A stretch of DNA of 46,928 nt, from the NCBI GenBank assembly GCA_029260655.1, contig JAJDCU010000013.1, forward strand, positions 1 to 46,928. Direction: 5' to 3'. The position numbers were made by a program, and so were the translations under genes. Position 1 is the first letter of the stretch. The number at the start of each line of letters is the position of its first letter. The stretch comes from Phycisphaeraceae bacterium. GTDB lineage: Bacteria; Planctomycetota; Phycisphaerae; Phycisphaerales; Phycisphaeraceae. The notes beneath the pieces are model-generated. The model was not told the origin of the DNA, did no database searches, and worked only from the letters and a program-made list of their open reading frames with translations. Below, one piece after another: positions 38,679-46,928 of the stretch.

Positions 38679-40451
38679 CTACCCGAGCACCGAGAAGTCG
38701 GCGAATAGTGCGTAGATCGTCAGGACCAGCAGCAGCAGCACCACGCCGACCGGGACCGCCAGGCGCCAGGGCGTGATCGCGACGTCGCCGGAGTGTTGCT
38801 GGACCCACTTCTCGGGCAGCGGCTTCACCGCGCCAATCGCCAGCATCAAAGCAACCAATGACGCGAAGACGATCCCCAGGAAGTGGAAGTCGTGGACCAC
38901 ATCGCCGGCAATATACTTTGCCGCGTCCTCGGTCTTGCTGAGCGTGACGGTTGCTTGGGCCGGCGCTTCCAGGGTTATGTCCGGGGCGGCGTCCGCAGGG
39001 CTTGTGACGGCCTGAGCCCCCAGCGCGAGTTCGGCCTGGACCTGCGCCGCTGGCACGTCGTACGTTGTGACCACCTGCTTTTGGCCGACGGGGACGAAGT
39101 ACCCAAACGCGATTACGAGCAGGCCAAGCACCAGCGCCGTCTTGGCGGCGACCGGCGGAACCTTCGGGGCCAGAAAGCCAACGAGCACGACCGCGAAGAT
39201 CGGGATGAAGTACAGGCCGTTCATCTTCTGGAGGTAGGCGAAGATGCTGTCCTGGCCCATCAGCAGGGGCGCTACGATCATCGAGACCACGGCGATGGTC
39301 CAACCAAAGACCTTGCCCGAGCGGACTACCTGGTGTTCGGTCGCGTCCTTGCGGACCATGCTCTTGTAGATGCCAAGGCTAAAGAGCGTACACGCGCTGT
39401 TAAGCGCGGAGTTAAACGAGCTGAGTATCGCGCCGACCATGACGGCGATGAAGAACCCGGTCAGCGGCGCCGGTAACACATCGCGCACCAGTTGGCCGTA
39501 GGCCGTGTCGGGCTTGATCGATGGGTCGTTGGCGTAGAGGTGGAAGGCGATGATGCCCGGCAGGACGAGATAGATCGGGCCCAGAAGTTTCAGAGCGCCG
39601 CAGAGCAGCACGCCTTTTTGCCCTTCTTTCAGGCTCCGCGCGCCGAGTGTCCGCTGGATGATCTGCTGGTTCGTGGTCCAGTAAAACATGTGTAAGAGCA
39701 GGACACCGGTAAACAGCGTGCCAAACGGCACGGACTGGCTATTGCCCGCGATCGAGTTGAATCTTTCGGGGTTGGCCTGCTGGACGGTCTTGAGCCCATG
39801 GAGGATGCCCCCGCCGTCGCCGACCTTCGCCAGGGCGAAGCAGACGATGAGCATCCCCCCGACGAGCAGGCCCGCGCCGTTGAGCGTGTCCGACACAGCA
39901 ACCGTGCGCAGCCCGCCGAAGAGCGCATAGATCGATCCGATCACGCCGACGATCACGACGGTCAGCACGACCAGGGCGGTGGGTGATTCGATCCCGGTCA
40001 GCCCGGCCATGTCGGCCATGCCGTTAAGCCCACGGGCGCCGGTATAGAGGATGATCGGCAGCAGGATCGCCGCGTAGGCGATCAGGAAGATCAGCGTCGT
40101 GAGGGTGTGGGTGCCTCGGTCGAAGCGCAGCTCAAGAAACTGTGGCACGGTCGTGACGCCGCTTTTTAGAAAACGGGGCAGGAAGAACAGGGCCATCAAC
40201 ACCAGAGCGATCACGGCGATGACTTCCCAAGCCATCACGCTCAAGCCGTCTTTGAAAGCGGCGCCGTTGAGCCCCACCATCTGCTCGGTAGACAGGTTGG
40301 TCAGCAACAGCGACCCGGCGATCACCACGCCGCCGAGCCTGCGTCCGCCAAGGAAATACCCCGCGGTGCTGTCGTGGTCGTCCTTGCGGGTCAGGTAATA
40401 GGTGAGACCGGCTACGAGCGACGTGAAGAGCACGAAGGAGATCAAGACCAT
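38679..40451 (-). CDS. Sodium:solute symporter (SLC5/SSS family)
   Basis: A 590-residue transporter with about 14 membrane helices. It shows SSS-family stretches GGRRLGGVVIAGSLLLTNLS (early substrate/sodium region), GSIYALFGGLRTVAVSDTLNG and the HMFYWTTNQQIIQRTLGARS block typical of sugar-type members. A soluble insert of about 90 residues (PVGQKQVVTTYDVPAAQ to DVVHDFHFLG) lies before the last helices, which is unusual. It should import a sugar or related solute with sodium. It lies 90 bases after the GH31 gene on the same strand; together they suggest uptake of sugars released by the hydrolase. Confidence 0.88.
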   Translation of the reverse strand: MVLISFVLFTSLVAGLTYYLTRKDDHDSTAGYFLGGRRLGGVVIAGSLLLTNLSTEQMVGLNGAAFKDGLSVMAWEVIAVIALVLMALFFLPRFLKSGVTTVPQFLELRFDRGTHTLTTLIFLIAYAAILLPIILYTGARGLNGMADMAGLTGIESPTALVVLTVVIVGVIGSIYALFGGLRTVAVSDTLNGAGLLVGGMLIVCFALAKVGDGGGILHGLKTVQQANPERFNSIAGNSQSVPFGTLFTGVLLLHMFYWTTNQQIIQRTLGARSLKEGQKGVLLCGALKLLGPIYLVLPGIIAFHLYANDPSIKPDTAYGQLVRDVLPAPLTGFFIAVMVGAILSSFNSALNSACTLFSLGIYKSMVRKDATEHQVVRSGKVFGWTIAVVSMIVAPLLMGQDSIFAYLQKMNGLYFIPIFAVVLVGFLAPKVPPVAAKTALVLGLLVIAFGYFVPVGQKQVVTTYDVPAAQVQAELALGAQAVTSPADAAPDITLEAPAQATVTLSKTEDAAKYIAGDVVHDFHFLGIVFASLVALMLAIGAVKPLPEKWVQQHSGDVAITPWRLAVPVGVVLLLLVLTIYALFADFSVLG

Positions 40452-40540
40452 TGCGCGGATTCCCTGTGTTTACAAGTGTCTGTTACCTTGTCGATCCACG
40501 TCCCCGGGGAGGGGTGATGCCGGGCACCCGCCCCGAAACA

Positions 40541-43114
40541 TTAACGGATTTCCGCCTTGACGTCCGGCTCACTGACGACCTTCACGATGATATCCCCCTT
40601 CGCTACCGATAGTGCGCCCGCCTCATCGTCGACCTCGATCACGACCCGCCCCTCACCGTCGCGGCTGGCGTGGAACCGCGCCATCAAAAACTGGCCGTCC
40701 TGGTAGCCGTATCCCTTGTATGCGTCCTGGTACAGCACGCCTCGGGCCTCACCCGCTTCGTCGAGGCAGACCAACAGGGTCAAGGGGTCGGCCTTGTAAC
40801 CGGCCGTGCTTTGAACGATCGGCCCAAGCGGGATGATGCTCCCGGCTTTCTGACGAAGCTCTAGCTGGTAGTCATCTTGCTCTGCGTCCCCGTCAAGCAC
40901 GCTGATCGTCCGCCATACGCCACTTGGCAGTTCCGGGTTTTCAGCCCAACGGGGGATGGCCAGCAGATCACGGCCTAAGAGAAAGGCCTGCTCCTCATCT
41001 CGCAGCGAAAGGTCTGACGGGTCGGCGAAGAAGACGGGGCGCATGATCGGCATACCGGTCGCCGAGGCTTCGTGAAACAGCGTGTACAGATACGGCAGCA
41101 GGCGATAGCGGCGCTCTAGCGCGGTCCGGCCGACACGCTCGGCTTCCGGGCCAAACGACCACGGCTCCTTGTCCTGGTTGTCCTGACCCACCGCGTGTGC
41201 GCGGGAGAAGGGGTAGAACGCGCCCAGCGCGATCCAGTGCTTCCACAACTCGACGTCCATCTCGCCATGATTGGCGAACCCGCCGATGTCCGGCCCGCTG
41301 AAGGGCTGACCGCTTAGACCCAGCGTCAGGCTCATGGGGATCGACAGCCGCAGATGCTCCCACGTGGGGGTGTTGTCGCCTGTCCATGTCGCGGCGTAGC
41401 GCTGGCCCCCCAGGAAGTTTGACCGCGTCAGAAGAAACGGACGTTTGTCGGGGTTGGCGGCTTTGATCCCCTTAAGCGATGCACGGACCATCAGCATCCC
41501 GTAGACGTTGTGGTACTGAAGGTGCGGGCCGCGCGGCAAACCGTCTCCGCCGCGGTGGATGTTGGTCATCGGCATCGTCGCCCCCGGGCCGTCGAACACC
41601 GCCGGCTCGTTCATGTCGTTCCAGACGCCGTCAACGCCCAAGGCCATGAATCCCTTGTACTGCGAGGCCCACCACTTGCGGGTGCGCGGTATCGTGAAAT
41701 CAGGGAAGACACACGCGCCGGGCCAGACATCTCCCGTGAAAGTTTCACCCCGCCGGTTCTTCACCCAGACATCAAGCCGGGTCCCCGTCTTGTACACCGC
41801 GTAGTCCCGGTCCACCTTCACCCCGGGGTCGATCATCCACACGGACTTAAAGCCCAACTTGTGCAGGTACCCGTTGGTCGCCGCCGGGTCGGGGAAGTGC
41901 TTCGGGTCGAACGTGAACACGCGGAACCCGTCCATGTAGTCGATGTCTAACCAGATCACGTCGCACGGGATCTGGCGTCGGCGGAACTCGTCGGCGACTT
42001 CCCTCACCCGGCTGTCGGGGTAGTAAGAGTAGCGGCACTGCTGAAAACCAAGGGCCCAAAGCGGCGGCAGCTCCATGGTCCCGGTCCACTCGCCCAGCGC
42101 CCGCATCACCGCCTGGGGCGATTCTCGCTCGAAAATGATCACCGGGAACGTGGGGCCGTCGGCCCGGAACCGGATCCGCGATTCAAGGTCGAGCTCCGCC
42201 TTCCACGTCGAGTCGAAGATCACGCCGAACGCCGAACCGTCTTCACGCACACCCATGACCCAGGGATGGCTCTGGTATAGCCGGCTGCCCGAGTCTTTGC
42301 GGTAGGCGAAGTTGTCGGTGTTCCACAGCTTGATCGCCGTCCCGTCGCGCAACAGGGGCCCGCCGACCTCACCCCCGCCGTAGAGATCTATGCGGCCCAG
42401 GTCGACCGGTATCACGACTTCGTGCCGCCGGCCGTGGCGTGCAAACCGCGGGTTGAGTTTCCACTGGTCCGGTAATGGCTCGCCCGCCGACGCCTCCCGG
42501 ATGTCTCGGACCAGGGCCAGCGACGGCGGGAGTTTCTCTAGCCCCGTGCCCTCCGGGAAAAACACCGATGTCTGCCCGTCGATCGCAAAACCCGTTGTGG
42601 GGATCGGTTCGATCCGGTAGCCGACGATCGAAGGTGCCCCCGAATGCATCCCGCCTTTGCCCTTATGGTCGGCAACGCGGACCGCGATCAGGTTGTCCTG
42701 GCGCAGGATGTCGTTTGGGATGTCGTAGACCCGCTCGACGTTCCAGGACGAACCCTCGCCGGGCTCCATCTGCCCGGTGGCGCCGATCTTCTGGCCGTTG
42801 AAATACGTCTCGTCGGAATCGTCGATCTGGCCGAGGTTCAACCGCAGGACATCCATCTGACGGGTCTTCGGCGAGAGACGGACCCGGCGGAAGTACCACC
42901 CGTACCCATCGTGGCCCGGGTGCCCCGCCTTTTCCCACTCAATCCCGGTCTTGATCGGCTCAAGCCCAGGCGGCGGGGTCTGCGACCACGAAGGATCATC
43001 CCCGGCGATGAACTGCCAGCGACCCGTCAGGTCGATATCGACCCCGACATCACCGCAAGCCATCGGGGCAACGACCAGCAACACCCACAGAGCAGGCAAA
43101 CGACGCATCAACAA
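40541..43114 (-). CDS. GH31 family alpha-glycosidase, secreted
   Basis: An 857-residue glycoside hydrolase family 31 enzyme with an N-terminal signal peptide (LPALWVLLVVAPMACG). After a galactose-binding-like domain (DLTGRWQFIAGDDPSW through VRVADHKGKGG) come the GH31 N-terminal beta domain and the barrel. The nucleophile lies in GVWNDMNEP near residue 497 and the acid/base aspartate in ATWTGDNTPTWEH near residue 577. ALGFQQCRYSYYPDSRVREV and MDGFRVFTFDPKHFPDP are family signatures. GH31 enzymes act on alpha-glucosidic or alpha-xylosidic bonds; which one cannot be decided. The N-terminal lectin-like module is an addition to the usual enzyme. Genetic link: sodium symporter directly downstream. 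Confidence 0.88.
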   Translation of the reverse strand: MLMRRLPALWVLLVVAPMACGDVGVDIDLTGRWQFIAGDDPSWSQTPPPGLEPIKTGIEWEKAGHPGHDGYGWYFRRVRLSPKTRQMDVLRLNLGQIDDSDETYFNGQKIGATGQMEPGEGSSWNVERVYDIPNDILRQDNLIAVRVADHKGKGGMHSGAPSIVGYRIEPIPTTGFAIDGQTSVFFPEGTGLEKLPPSLALVRDIREASAGEPLPDQWKLNPRFARHGRRHEVVIPVDLGRIDLYGGGEVGGPLLRDGTAIKLWNTDNFAYRKDSGSRLYQSHPWVMGVREDGSAFGVIFDSTWKAELDLESRIRFRADGPTFPVIIFERESPQAVMRALGEWTGTMELPPLWALGFQQCRYSYYPDSRVREVADEFRRRQIPCDVIWLDIDYMDGFRVFTFDPKHFPDPAATNGYLHKLGFKSVWMIDPGVKVDRDYAVYKTGTRLDVWVKNRRGETFTGDVWPGACVFPDFTIPRTRKWWASQYKGFMALGVDGVWNDMNEPAVFDGPGATMPMTNIHRGGDGLPRGPHLQYHNVYGMLMVRASLKGIKAANPDKRPFLLTRSNFLGGQRYAATWTGDNTPTWEHLRLSIPMSLTLGLSGQPFSGPDIGGFANHGEMDVELWKHWIALGAFYPFSRAHAVGQDNQDKEPWSFGPEAERVGRTALERRYRLLPYLYTLFHEASATGMPIMRPVFFADPSDLSLRDEEQAFLLGRDLLAIPRWAENPELPSGVWRTISVLDGDAEQDDYQLELRQKAGSIIPLGPIVQSTAGYKADPLTLLVCLDEAGEARGVLYQDAYKGYGYQDGQFLMARFHASRDGEGRVVIEVDDEAGALSVAKGDIIVKVVSEPDVKAEIR

Positions 43115-43233
43115 CCTCCGGTTCGTACGCTCTAAAAAAATATTTCTTTACAAGCCCGCCCCCCCACACGATGGACCAGCACGCCACGTCGGCCCCGACT
43201 ATACACCGTTGGCGCTTCGGACAGAACTACAGG

Positions 43234-43261
43234 CAAAAAAAAGCGACTCATAAGAGTCGCT
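43234..43261 (-). terminator. Rho-independent terminator after tRNA-Glu
   Basis: On the minus strand AGCGACTC-TTAT-GAGTCGCT, an 8-bp perfect stem, is followed by eight T residues, directly after the tRNA-Glu gene. Confidence 0.92.
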
Positions 43262-43264
43262 AAG

Positions 43265-43337
43265 TACCCCCAAGGGGAGTCGAACCCCTGTTTCCAGGAT
43301 GAGAACCTGGCGTCCTGGGCCACTAGACGATGGGGGC
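43265..43337 (-). tRNA. tRNA-Glu (CTC), canonical chromosomal copy
   Basis: 73 bases, loop TTCTCAT with normal U33, stem CCAGG/CCTGG, acceptor GCCCCCA/TGGGGGT, A73. It has its own terminator. It is the natural control for the odd Glu(CTC) with C33 at 31009. Confidence 0.95.
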
Positions 43338-43403
43338 GTCGTGGCGAATCCAAAAGGATAGGAAGTTTCACCCAACCGTCAAGGATTCGCCCCATTCAAG
43401 GCC

Positions 43404-44414
43404 CTACGATACCCGTCGAAGCGACTTCTCGTCGAGGCCCATATCCGGCAGGTGCGGGCCCAACTCCGTCAAAAACCGCTTGCCGTCCTTGGCGTAGCCC
43501 GCCGTCGGCTTCAGGCCCGGCACGCGCGCGACAAAGTAATCATTCAGCCTGGCCATCAACAGCTCACGTGTGTACTTACTCACCATCGACGCCAGCGCGA
43601 CCGGCATGTGCGCCTCCTCCGCGTCGACCATGAACGACACGGTCATCCCCCGCCCGCCCCCGGATGCCCCCCCGGAGACGTTGCCTTCACGCAGCACATA
43701 CGACGAACACATGGGCGACTCTTCAATCACCGTGATCAGCGCATCGGGGAAGTTGACCGCCAGCAATTCCCGGTAGCGCATCCGCCCGCCCTGACGATCG
43801 ACCACGACCGTCGGCCGGTGCTCACCGAAGCGCTCCCACACATGAAGCAGGTGCCCCGCGACGAACGTAAAACTCACCGAGGCCTTCGACCGCGTCACGG
43901 AAACCATCTTGTTGAACCGGTCCTCGAACACCACCGCCGCGCGCATCGCCGAAACCTCCAGCCCGATCCGCTTAACGGTCTTGCCCAGCATCGATCCCGC
44001 GATGGCGACCTCGCCCTGGGTGTTGGCGGTCGGCAAAGCCTGCCAGGGCCGCTCCGCATCAGCCCCGTACCAGGGCATGCCCGCCAGCTGTTGGTGCGTC
44101 GTCTCGCCGAGCAGATCAAGCCAGCCGTCCAGCGTCTTGGGTCTTTCCCCAAGTAAACCCGCGAACGCCAGGCAACCCATCTCAAGATGACGCAGCCCCG
44201 ACGCCTTGGTCTTCAGCTTCTTCGAGTCGTTTACCGCTATACGACCCGCACGATCCGATAGACGCTTGCACACCGCCTTGCTCAGACGACGCCAAAGGTC
44301 CGGCGACGGCGCACCCGGCTCAAGCGCAGGCACCGTTAGCACCACGCACCCGACCACCATCGGCCCAAGCACCGGCCCGTACCCAGCCTCATCAATGCCC
44401 GCATACACGTACAT
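43404..44414 (-). CDS. RNase HII-like protein
   Basis: A 336-residue protein with the RNase HII fold signatures. It opens with GIDEAGYGPVLGPMVVG (D8 and E9 of the metal site), has NDSKKL at residues 62-67, VVVDRQGG with a likely third aspartate and VALASMVSKYTRELLMARLN, which matches the conserved ASIxAKxxRD block of RNase HII. It is longer than usual RNase HII (about 200-230 residues) because of an insertion of some 100 residues after the DSKKL motif. RNase HII cuts RNA in RNA-DNA hybrids at ribonucleotides. Activity of this long variant is not proven. It stands alone on the minus strand. Confidence 0.75.
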   Translation of the reverse strand: MYVYAGIDEAGYGPVLGPMVVGCVVLTVPALEPGAPSPDLWRRLSKAVCKRLSDRAGRIAVNDSKKLKTKASGLRHLEMGCLAFAGLLGERPKTLDGWLDLLGETTHQQLAGMPWYGADAERPWQALPTANTQGEVAIAGSMLGKTVKRIGLEVSAMRAAVVFEDRFNKMVSVTRSKASVSFTFVAGHLLHVWERFGEHRPTVVVDRQGGRMRYRELLAVNFPDALITVIEESPMCSSYVLREGNVSGGASGGGRGMTVSFMVDAEEAHMPVALASMVSKYTRELLMARLNDYFVARVPGLKPTAGYAKDGKRFLTELGPHLPDMGLDEKSLRRVS

Positions 44415-44532
44415 GGCCCGTCAATATAACCGGGCGGGGAGGTTGGGGACTAGGGATTGGGGTTTGGGAGTTGGGGTCGGAGAAACCCACAGCCCGTGAC
44501 CGCAGACCACCCACGAAGCGCCGCGACTTGGC

Positions 44533-45534
44533 TCACTTAGGCGGAGACAGATGCAACCGGGCACGGATACGCAGCCGAAGCAGACCGTCGCCCCAGCCCT
44601 TGGTGTTGTGGAGCATCGCCAGTGCTTTGCGCGACGGGTGTGTGAGATAGGATGAGCAGACATGTTCCCACGTGCCCACCGCCGCATCCGGGTACAGCGC
44701 CGCGTAGCCGTAGCGCTTCAGTTGTTCGCCGGCGACCGCTTCGAAAAGTCGCTGGTCTCTCGGCGACATCTGCTTGCGCCACTTGGCGGTGTTCTGCTTC
44801 ATCACCGGCTGCTGAAGGTTCTGCTGATTGCGGGCGTCTGTCATGTAGTTGTCCCCGCTGCTGTGAAATTCCAGCATCGCCGGGTCGAACGGCTCGCCGA
44901 GAAACCCGCAAAGCGACTTCAGCGCCGCCTCCGGGTCAGCCACCAGGTCTTCGTAGCTGATCTCGTAGAACTGATCCGACCCCAGCGACTGCTTTAACTG
45001 CCCCATCAGGTCGATGTACTGCGCCCACCGCCGCGCCACGTGGTACGCATCCTTGGGGCCGAACCGGCTGGCGATCCAGGATAGCGCGCAGTCGCGTCCG
45101 TCACGGACCACGTGGACAAACTGAGCCCGCGGAAACCCCTCCAGAATCTGACGCCAAAAGGACCCGTGCTGCGGCGTCTTCTCGCCCCAGCGGCGCTTGC
45201 CCCGGCCGTCCGCCCACTCACGCAGGACCGCCTCCACCACGCCGTGGAAATCCCCTCGCTCGATCCGCGCCACCACCGCGTCCACGCCCGGCGGGTCGCC
45301 CCAGTCCCGGAACACCGCCATCGAAAGAACATCCGCCACCAGACGCTTCTGGCGCGATGGCGTATCCAACGGCTCGTAATGCTTTAAGAGCGGCCAGAAC
45401 ACGTTGTAAAAATGCGATTCGTACGGGACCCCGATGCCGGGATGTGCATTGAGCATCCGGCTAAGCAGCGACGTCCCCGAACGCGGGCTTCCCAGTAAAA
45501 AAATCGGCCCAGTTGATTCCGCTTGGTCACCCAT
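44533..45534 (-). CDS. Sulfotransferase-family protein
   Basis: A 333-residue cytosolic-type sulfotransferase. The 5'-phosphosulfate loop FLLGSPRSGTSLLSRML is at about residues 12-28, and the 3'-phosphate-binding stretch FVHVVRDGRDCALSW near residues 145-160. Such enzymes move sulfate from PAPS to carbohydrate, lipid or protein hydroxyls; the acceptor is unknown. The start at 45534 (MGDQAES) is closer to the conserved domain than the in-frame start at 45573. Sulfotransferases of this kind are common in planctomycetes. Confidence 0.82.
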   Translation of the reverse strand: MGDQAESTGPIFLLGSPRSGTSLLSRMLNAHPGIGVPYESHFYNVFWPLLKHYEPLDTPSRQKRLVADVLSMAVFRDWGDPPGVDAVVARIERGDFHGVVEAVLREWADGRGKRRWGEKTPQHGSFWRQILEGFPRAQFVHVVRDGRDCALSWIASRFGPKDAYHVARRWAQYIDLMGQLKQSLGSDQFYEISYEDLVADPEAALKSLCGFLGEPFDPAMLEFHSSGDNYMTDARNQQNLQQPVMKQNTAKWRKQMSPRDQRLFEAVAGEQLKRYGYAALYPDAAVGTWEHVCSSYLTHPSRKALAMLHNTKGWGDGLLRLRIRARLHLSPPK

Positions 45535-45625
45535 CGTCTTCTCACATCGGCAAAGCCGAGTCGAGGCCCCCAATCAAGACGGTATCCGACACCGTTCTTA
45601 GCCCGTTTCAGACCTTGACCCCAGT

Positions 45626-46105
45626 TCAGTCCTCCTCGCCTTCAACGTCTCCCGATCTGATCGGCGGAGTCTCGACATTTGGATCCGCCTCTGGGACTGC
45701 GCGGTCGTCTTTTTTCTCTGCTGATATTCCGATCGTTAGTGTTCTTAGACTCATTATATCAAGTGCCTTGAGCCATCTTATAGTGTCTTCCTTTAATATG
45801 TCCTCAATGTCGATGATTAACGAGTAATGCTTCCCCTCGGTAGTTCTGATGCGTATGTCAAGTGGGTCCCTATCAATGGGGATATCTAGGATTACAATGC
45901 CGTTGTCATCTGTGTGTGCGGATGCGCCATCCGGTGGGAAGAGGCGAAGATAGTACCTATACGCCGCTTCGACTTCCACGTCTGATACAGCCCTGTTATC
46001 TCTTGGATCTATGACCGTAACTGTCATGATGGCTCTGGGGGGGGCGCATGCTACAAGAAGCAGGCATGTCGATGCTGCGATAAACATGCATCTACTGCGG
46101 CGCAT
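45626..46105 (-). CDS. Small lipoprotein of unknown function
   Basis: A 159-residue protein with a lipoprotein signal peptide (MFIAASTCLLLVAC, lipobox cysteine near residue 20). The mature part has a short beta-rich domain (MTVTVIDPRDNRAVSDVEVE and later DDNGIVILDIPID) that resembles carboxypeptidase-regulatory or transthyretin-like folds, followed by a helical segment and an acidic tail (VETPPIRSGDVEGEED). I do not recognise a family. Its codon use is less GC-rich than the neighbours. An upstream in-frame ATG at 46129 is the alternative start. Confidence 0.6.
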   Translation of the reverse strand: MRRSRCMFIAASTCLLLVACAPPRAIMTVTVIDPRDNRAVSDVEVEAAYRYYLRLFPPDGASAHTDDNGIVILDIPIDRDPLDIRIRTTEGKHYSLIIDIEDILKEDTIRWLKALDIMSLRTLTIGISAEKKDDRAVPEADPNVETPPIRSGDVEGEED

Positions 46106-46129
46106 AAGTGGTCGTTCTTGAGCAATCAT

Positions 46130-46928
46130 GGTAGGCGCTCCTCGTCGAAGAAACGGTGTCGACGGTGTCGGATACCGTTTTTTGATCTCTTGGCTGTGCC
46201 GCTCCTGTCGTCAGGCCAATCCCTTGGGGCCGGGCGGTCTACACGGCCCATCCGTTGCTTAGGATACGGGTGGGCCCGTGACAAGGCAATCGTTTCTTGT
46301 TGATACGCTCCTCCGCGCCTCGCCCACTCGGATTTCTTGGCGTTCTTGGTGTCTTGGCGGTTGACCTCCTCCGCCTGGCCGGAAGAGGCCGCGACAAGTT
46401 GCGGCGCTTCGTGGGGCGTGTCCGTTGCCGGATCGACCCCCTCCACCGATCCTGTCCCTCCTACTCATCCTGTCAAAACGTTTTCTCTTCTGCTTTCTCC
46501 GCATCATCTGTGAAATCTGTGGGCCCCTCCCCTCCTCTGCTTTCTCTGCCCTCTTCGCCCTCCGCTTCGCGCTCCGCTTCGCGCCTTCGTGGTGGCCATG
46601 AACCGCTTCTATGCGCACGGATCGGTGCTGTCTGACATGAAAACGTGCGTGCCGACCTGATTTTTTCATTTCGATCTGTCGCCAACACTTACGCACGATT
46701 GAAGCACCCCCGCGCGACAGGTCTATGCGCACAAACACGACTTCTCGCCCCCTAGTGGAGGCGTGACTTTTTGTTTCGCGTCTGCCGACAACCTCACGAT
46801 GGCGGTTAACCGACTCCCCTGAGCATCCAAAGATTAAAAGGACCTGGACTCGCGGGCTGCCCCCACAAAAAGCCGCGCTCAAAAGGCGTGTGCCGGTGAC
46901 GGGACTTGATGGAGCGCACCGCCCCGGC
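46130..46928. other. Non-coding right end of the window
   Basis: About 800 bases without a convincing gene. Long open frames here are low-complexity (Arg/Ser/Lys-rich) and coincide with dispersed repeat words. Confidence 0.5.
46333..46640 (-). repeat. Cluster of dispersed A/G-rich repeat words
   Basis: Read on the minus strand the region contains GCCAAGACACCAAGAACG, then GACAGGATGAGTAGGAGG, ACAGATTTCACAGATGATG and CACGAAGGCGCGAAGCG. These short phrases recur in intergenic DNA of several planctomycete genomes to my memory; a related word is at 45-111. Confidence 0.5.

Noticed and set aside
46259-46882. 207-codon minus-strand frame at the right end
   Set aside because: It spans dispersed A/G-rich repeat words and encodes low-complexity Lys/Arg/Glu text.

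Overview
The window reads as chromosomal DNA of a planctomycete, most probably of the class Phycisphaerae. Support: GC-rich genes with short overlaps, a very large secreted protein carrying the N-terminal LEPRILLSAD signature and C-terminal dockerin-type repeats, a TolQR/ExbBD-like operon mixed with VWA, TPR and HEAT proteins, and A/G-rich dispersed intergenic repeats. The phylum is inferred from these traits; no search was run.

Layout. 1-2000: SpoU RNA methyltransferase and a cation diffusion facilitator (minus). 2177-8015: one minus-strand operon for a tripartite export system (TolC-like lipoprotein, periplasmic adaptor, MacB-type ATPase and permease). 8305-10700: accessory junction with initiator tRNA-fMet, an integrase stub cut by a 1.3 kb insertion sequence, a 26-bp perfect inverted repeat and a PAS-domain gene remnant. 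10702-18297: a 2531-residue secreted LEPR/dockerin protein. 18570-28543: nine overlapping minus-strand genes in the order HEAT, TPR, ExbB, ExbD, ExbD, TonB-like/VWA protein, solute-binding lipoprotein, ABC permease, ABC ATPase. A pentaheme cytochrome c diverges from this operon and its 3' end is cut by insertion-sequence remnants.

30645-37997 is the outstanding region: 36 tRNA genes, all on the minus strand, together covering all 20 amino acids. Three protein genes are embedded in it: an SPFH/slipin protein, the RNA ligase RtcB, and a small SEC-C zinc-motif protein whose full motif needs a +1 shift at a TTT TAA site. Many of the tRNAs are unusual: six have C33 in place of U33, three leucine tRNAs have a short variable loop, two have A54/T58 in the T loop, and one is a tRNA-like molecule whose D and anticodon arms are replaced by one long hairpin. 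Spacers hold further fold-back elements and hairpin-forming heptamer repeats. The two single tRNA genes outside the array, fMet and Glu(CTC), look canonical. My reading (inference) is a stand-by or damage-resistant tRNA set coupled to tRNA repair, useful when anticodon nucleases or stress destroy the normal tRNAs.

38679-46129 is ordinary chromosome: sodium:solute symporter with a GH31 alpha-glycosidase, tRNA-Glu with a clear terminator, an RNase HII-like protein, a sulfotransferase and a small lipoprotein. The last 800 bases hold no convincing gene but several dispersed repeat words.
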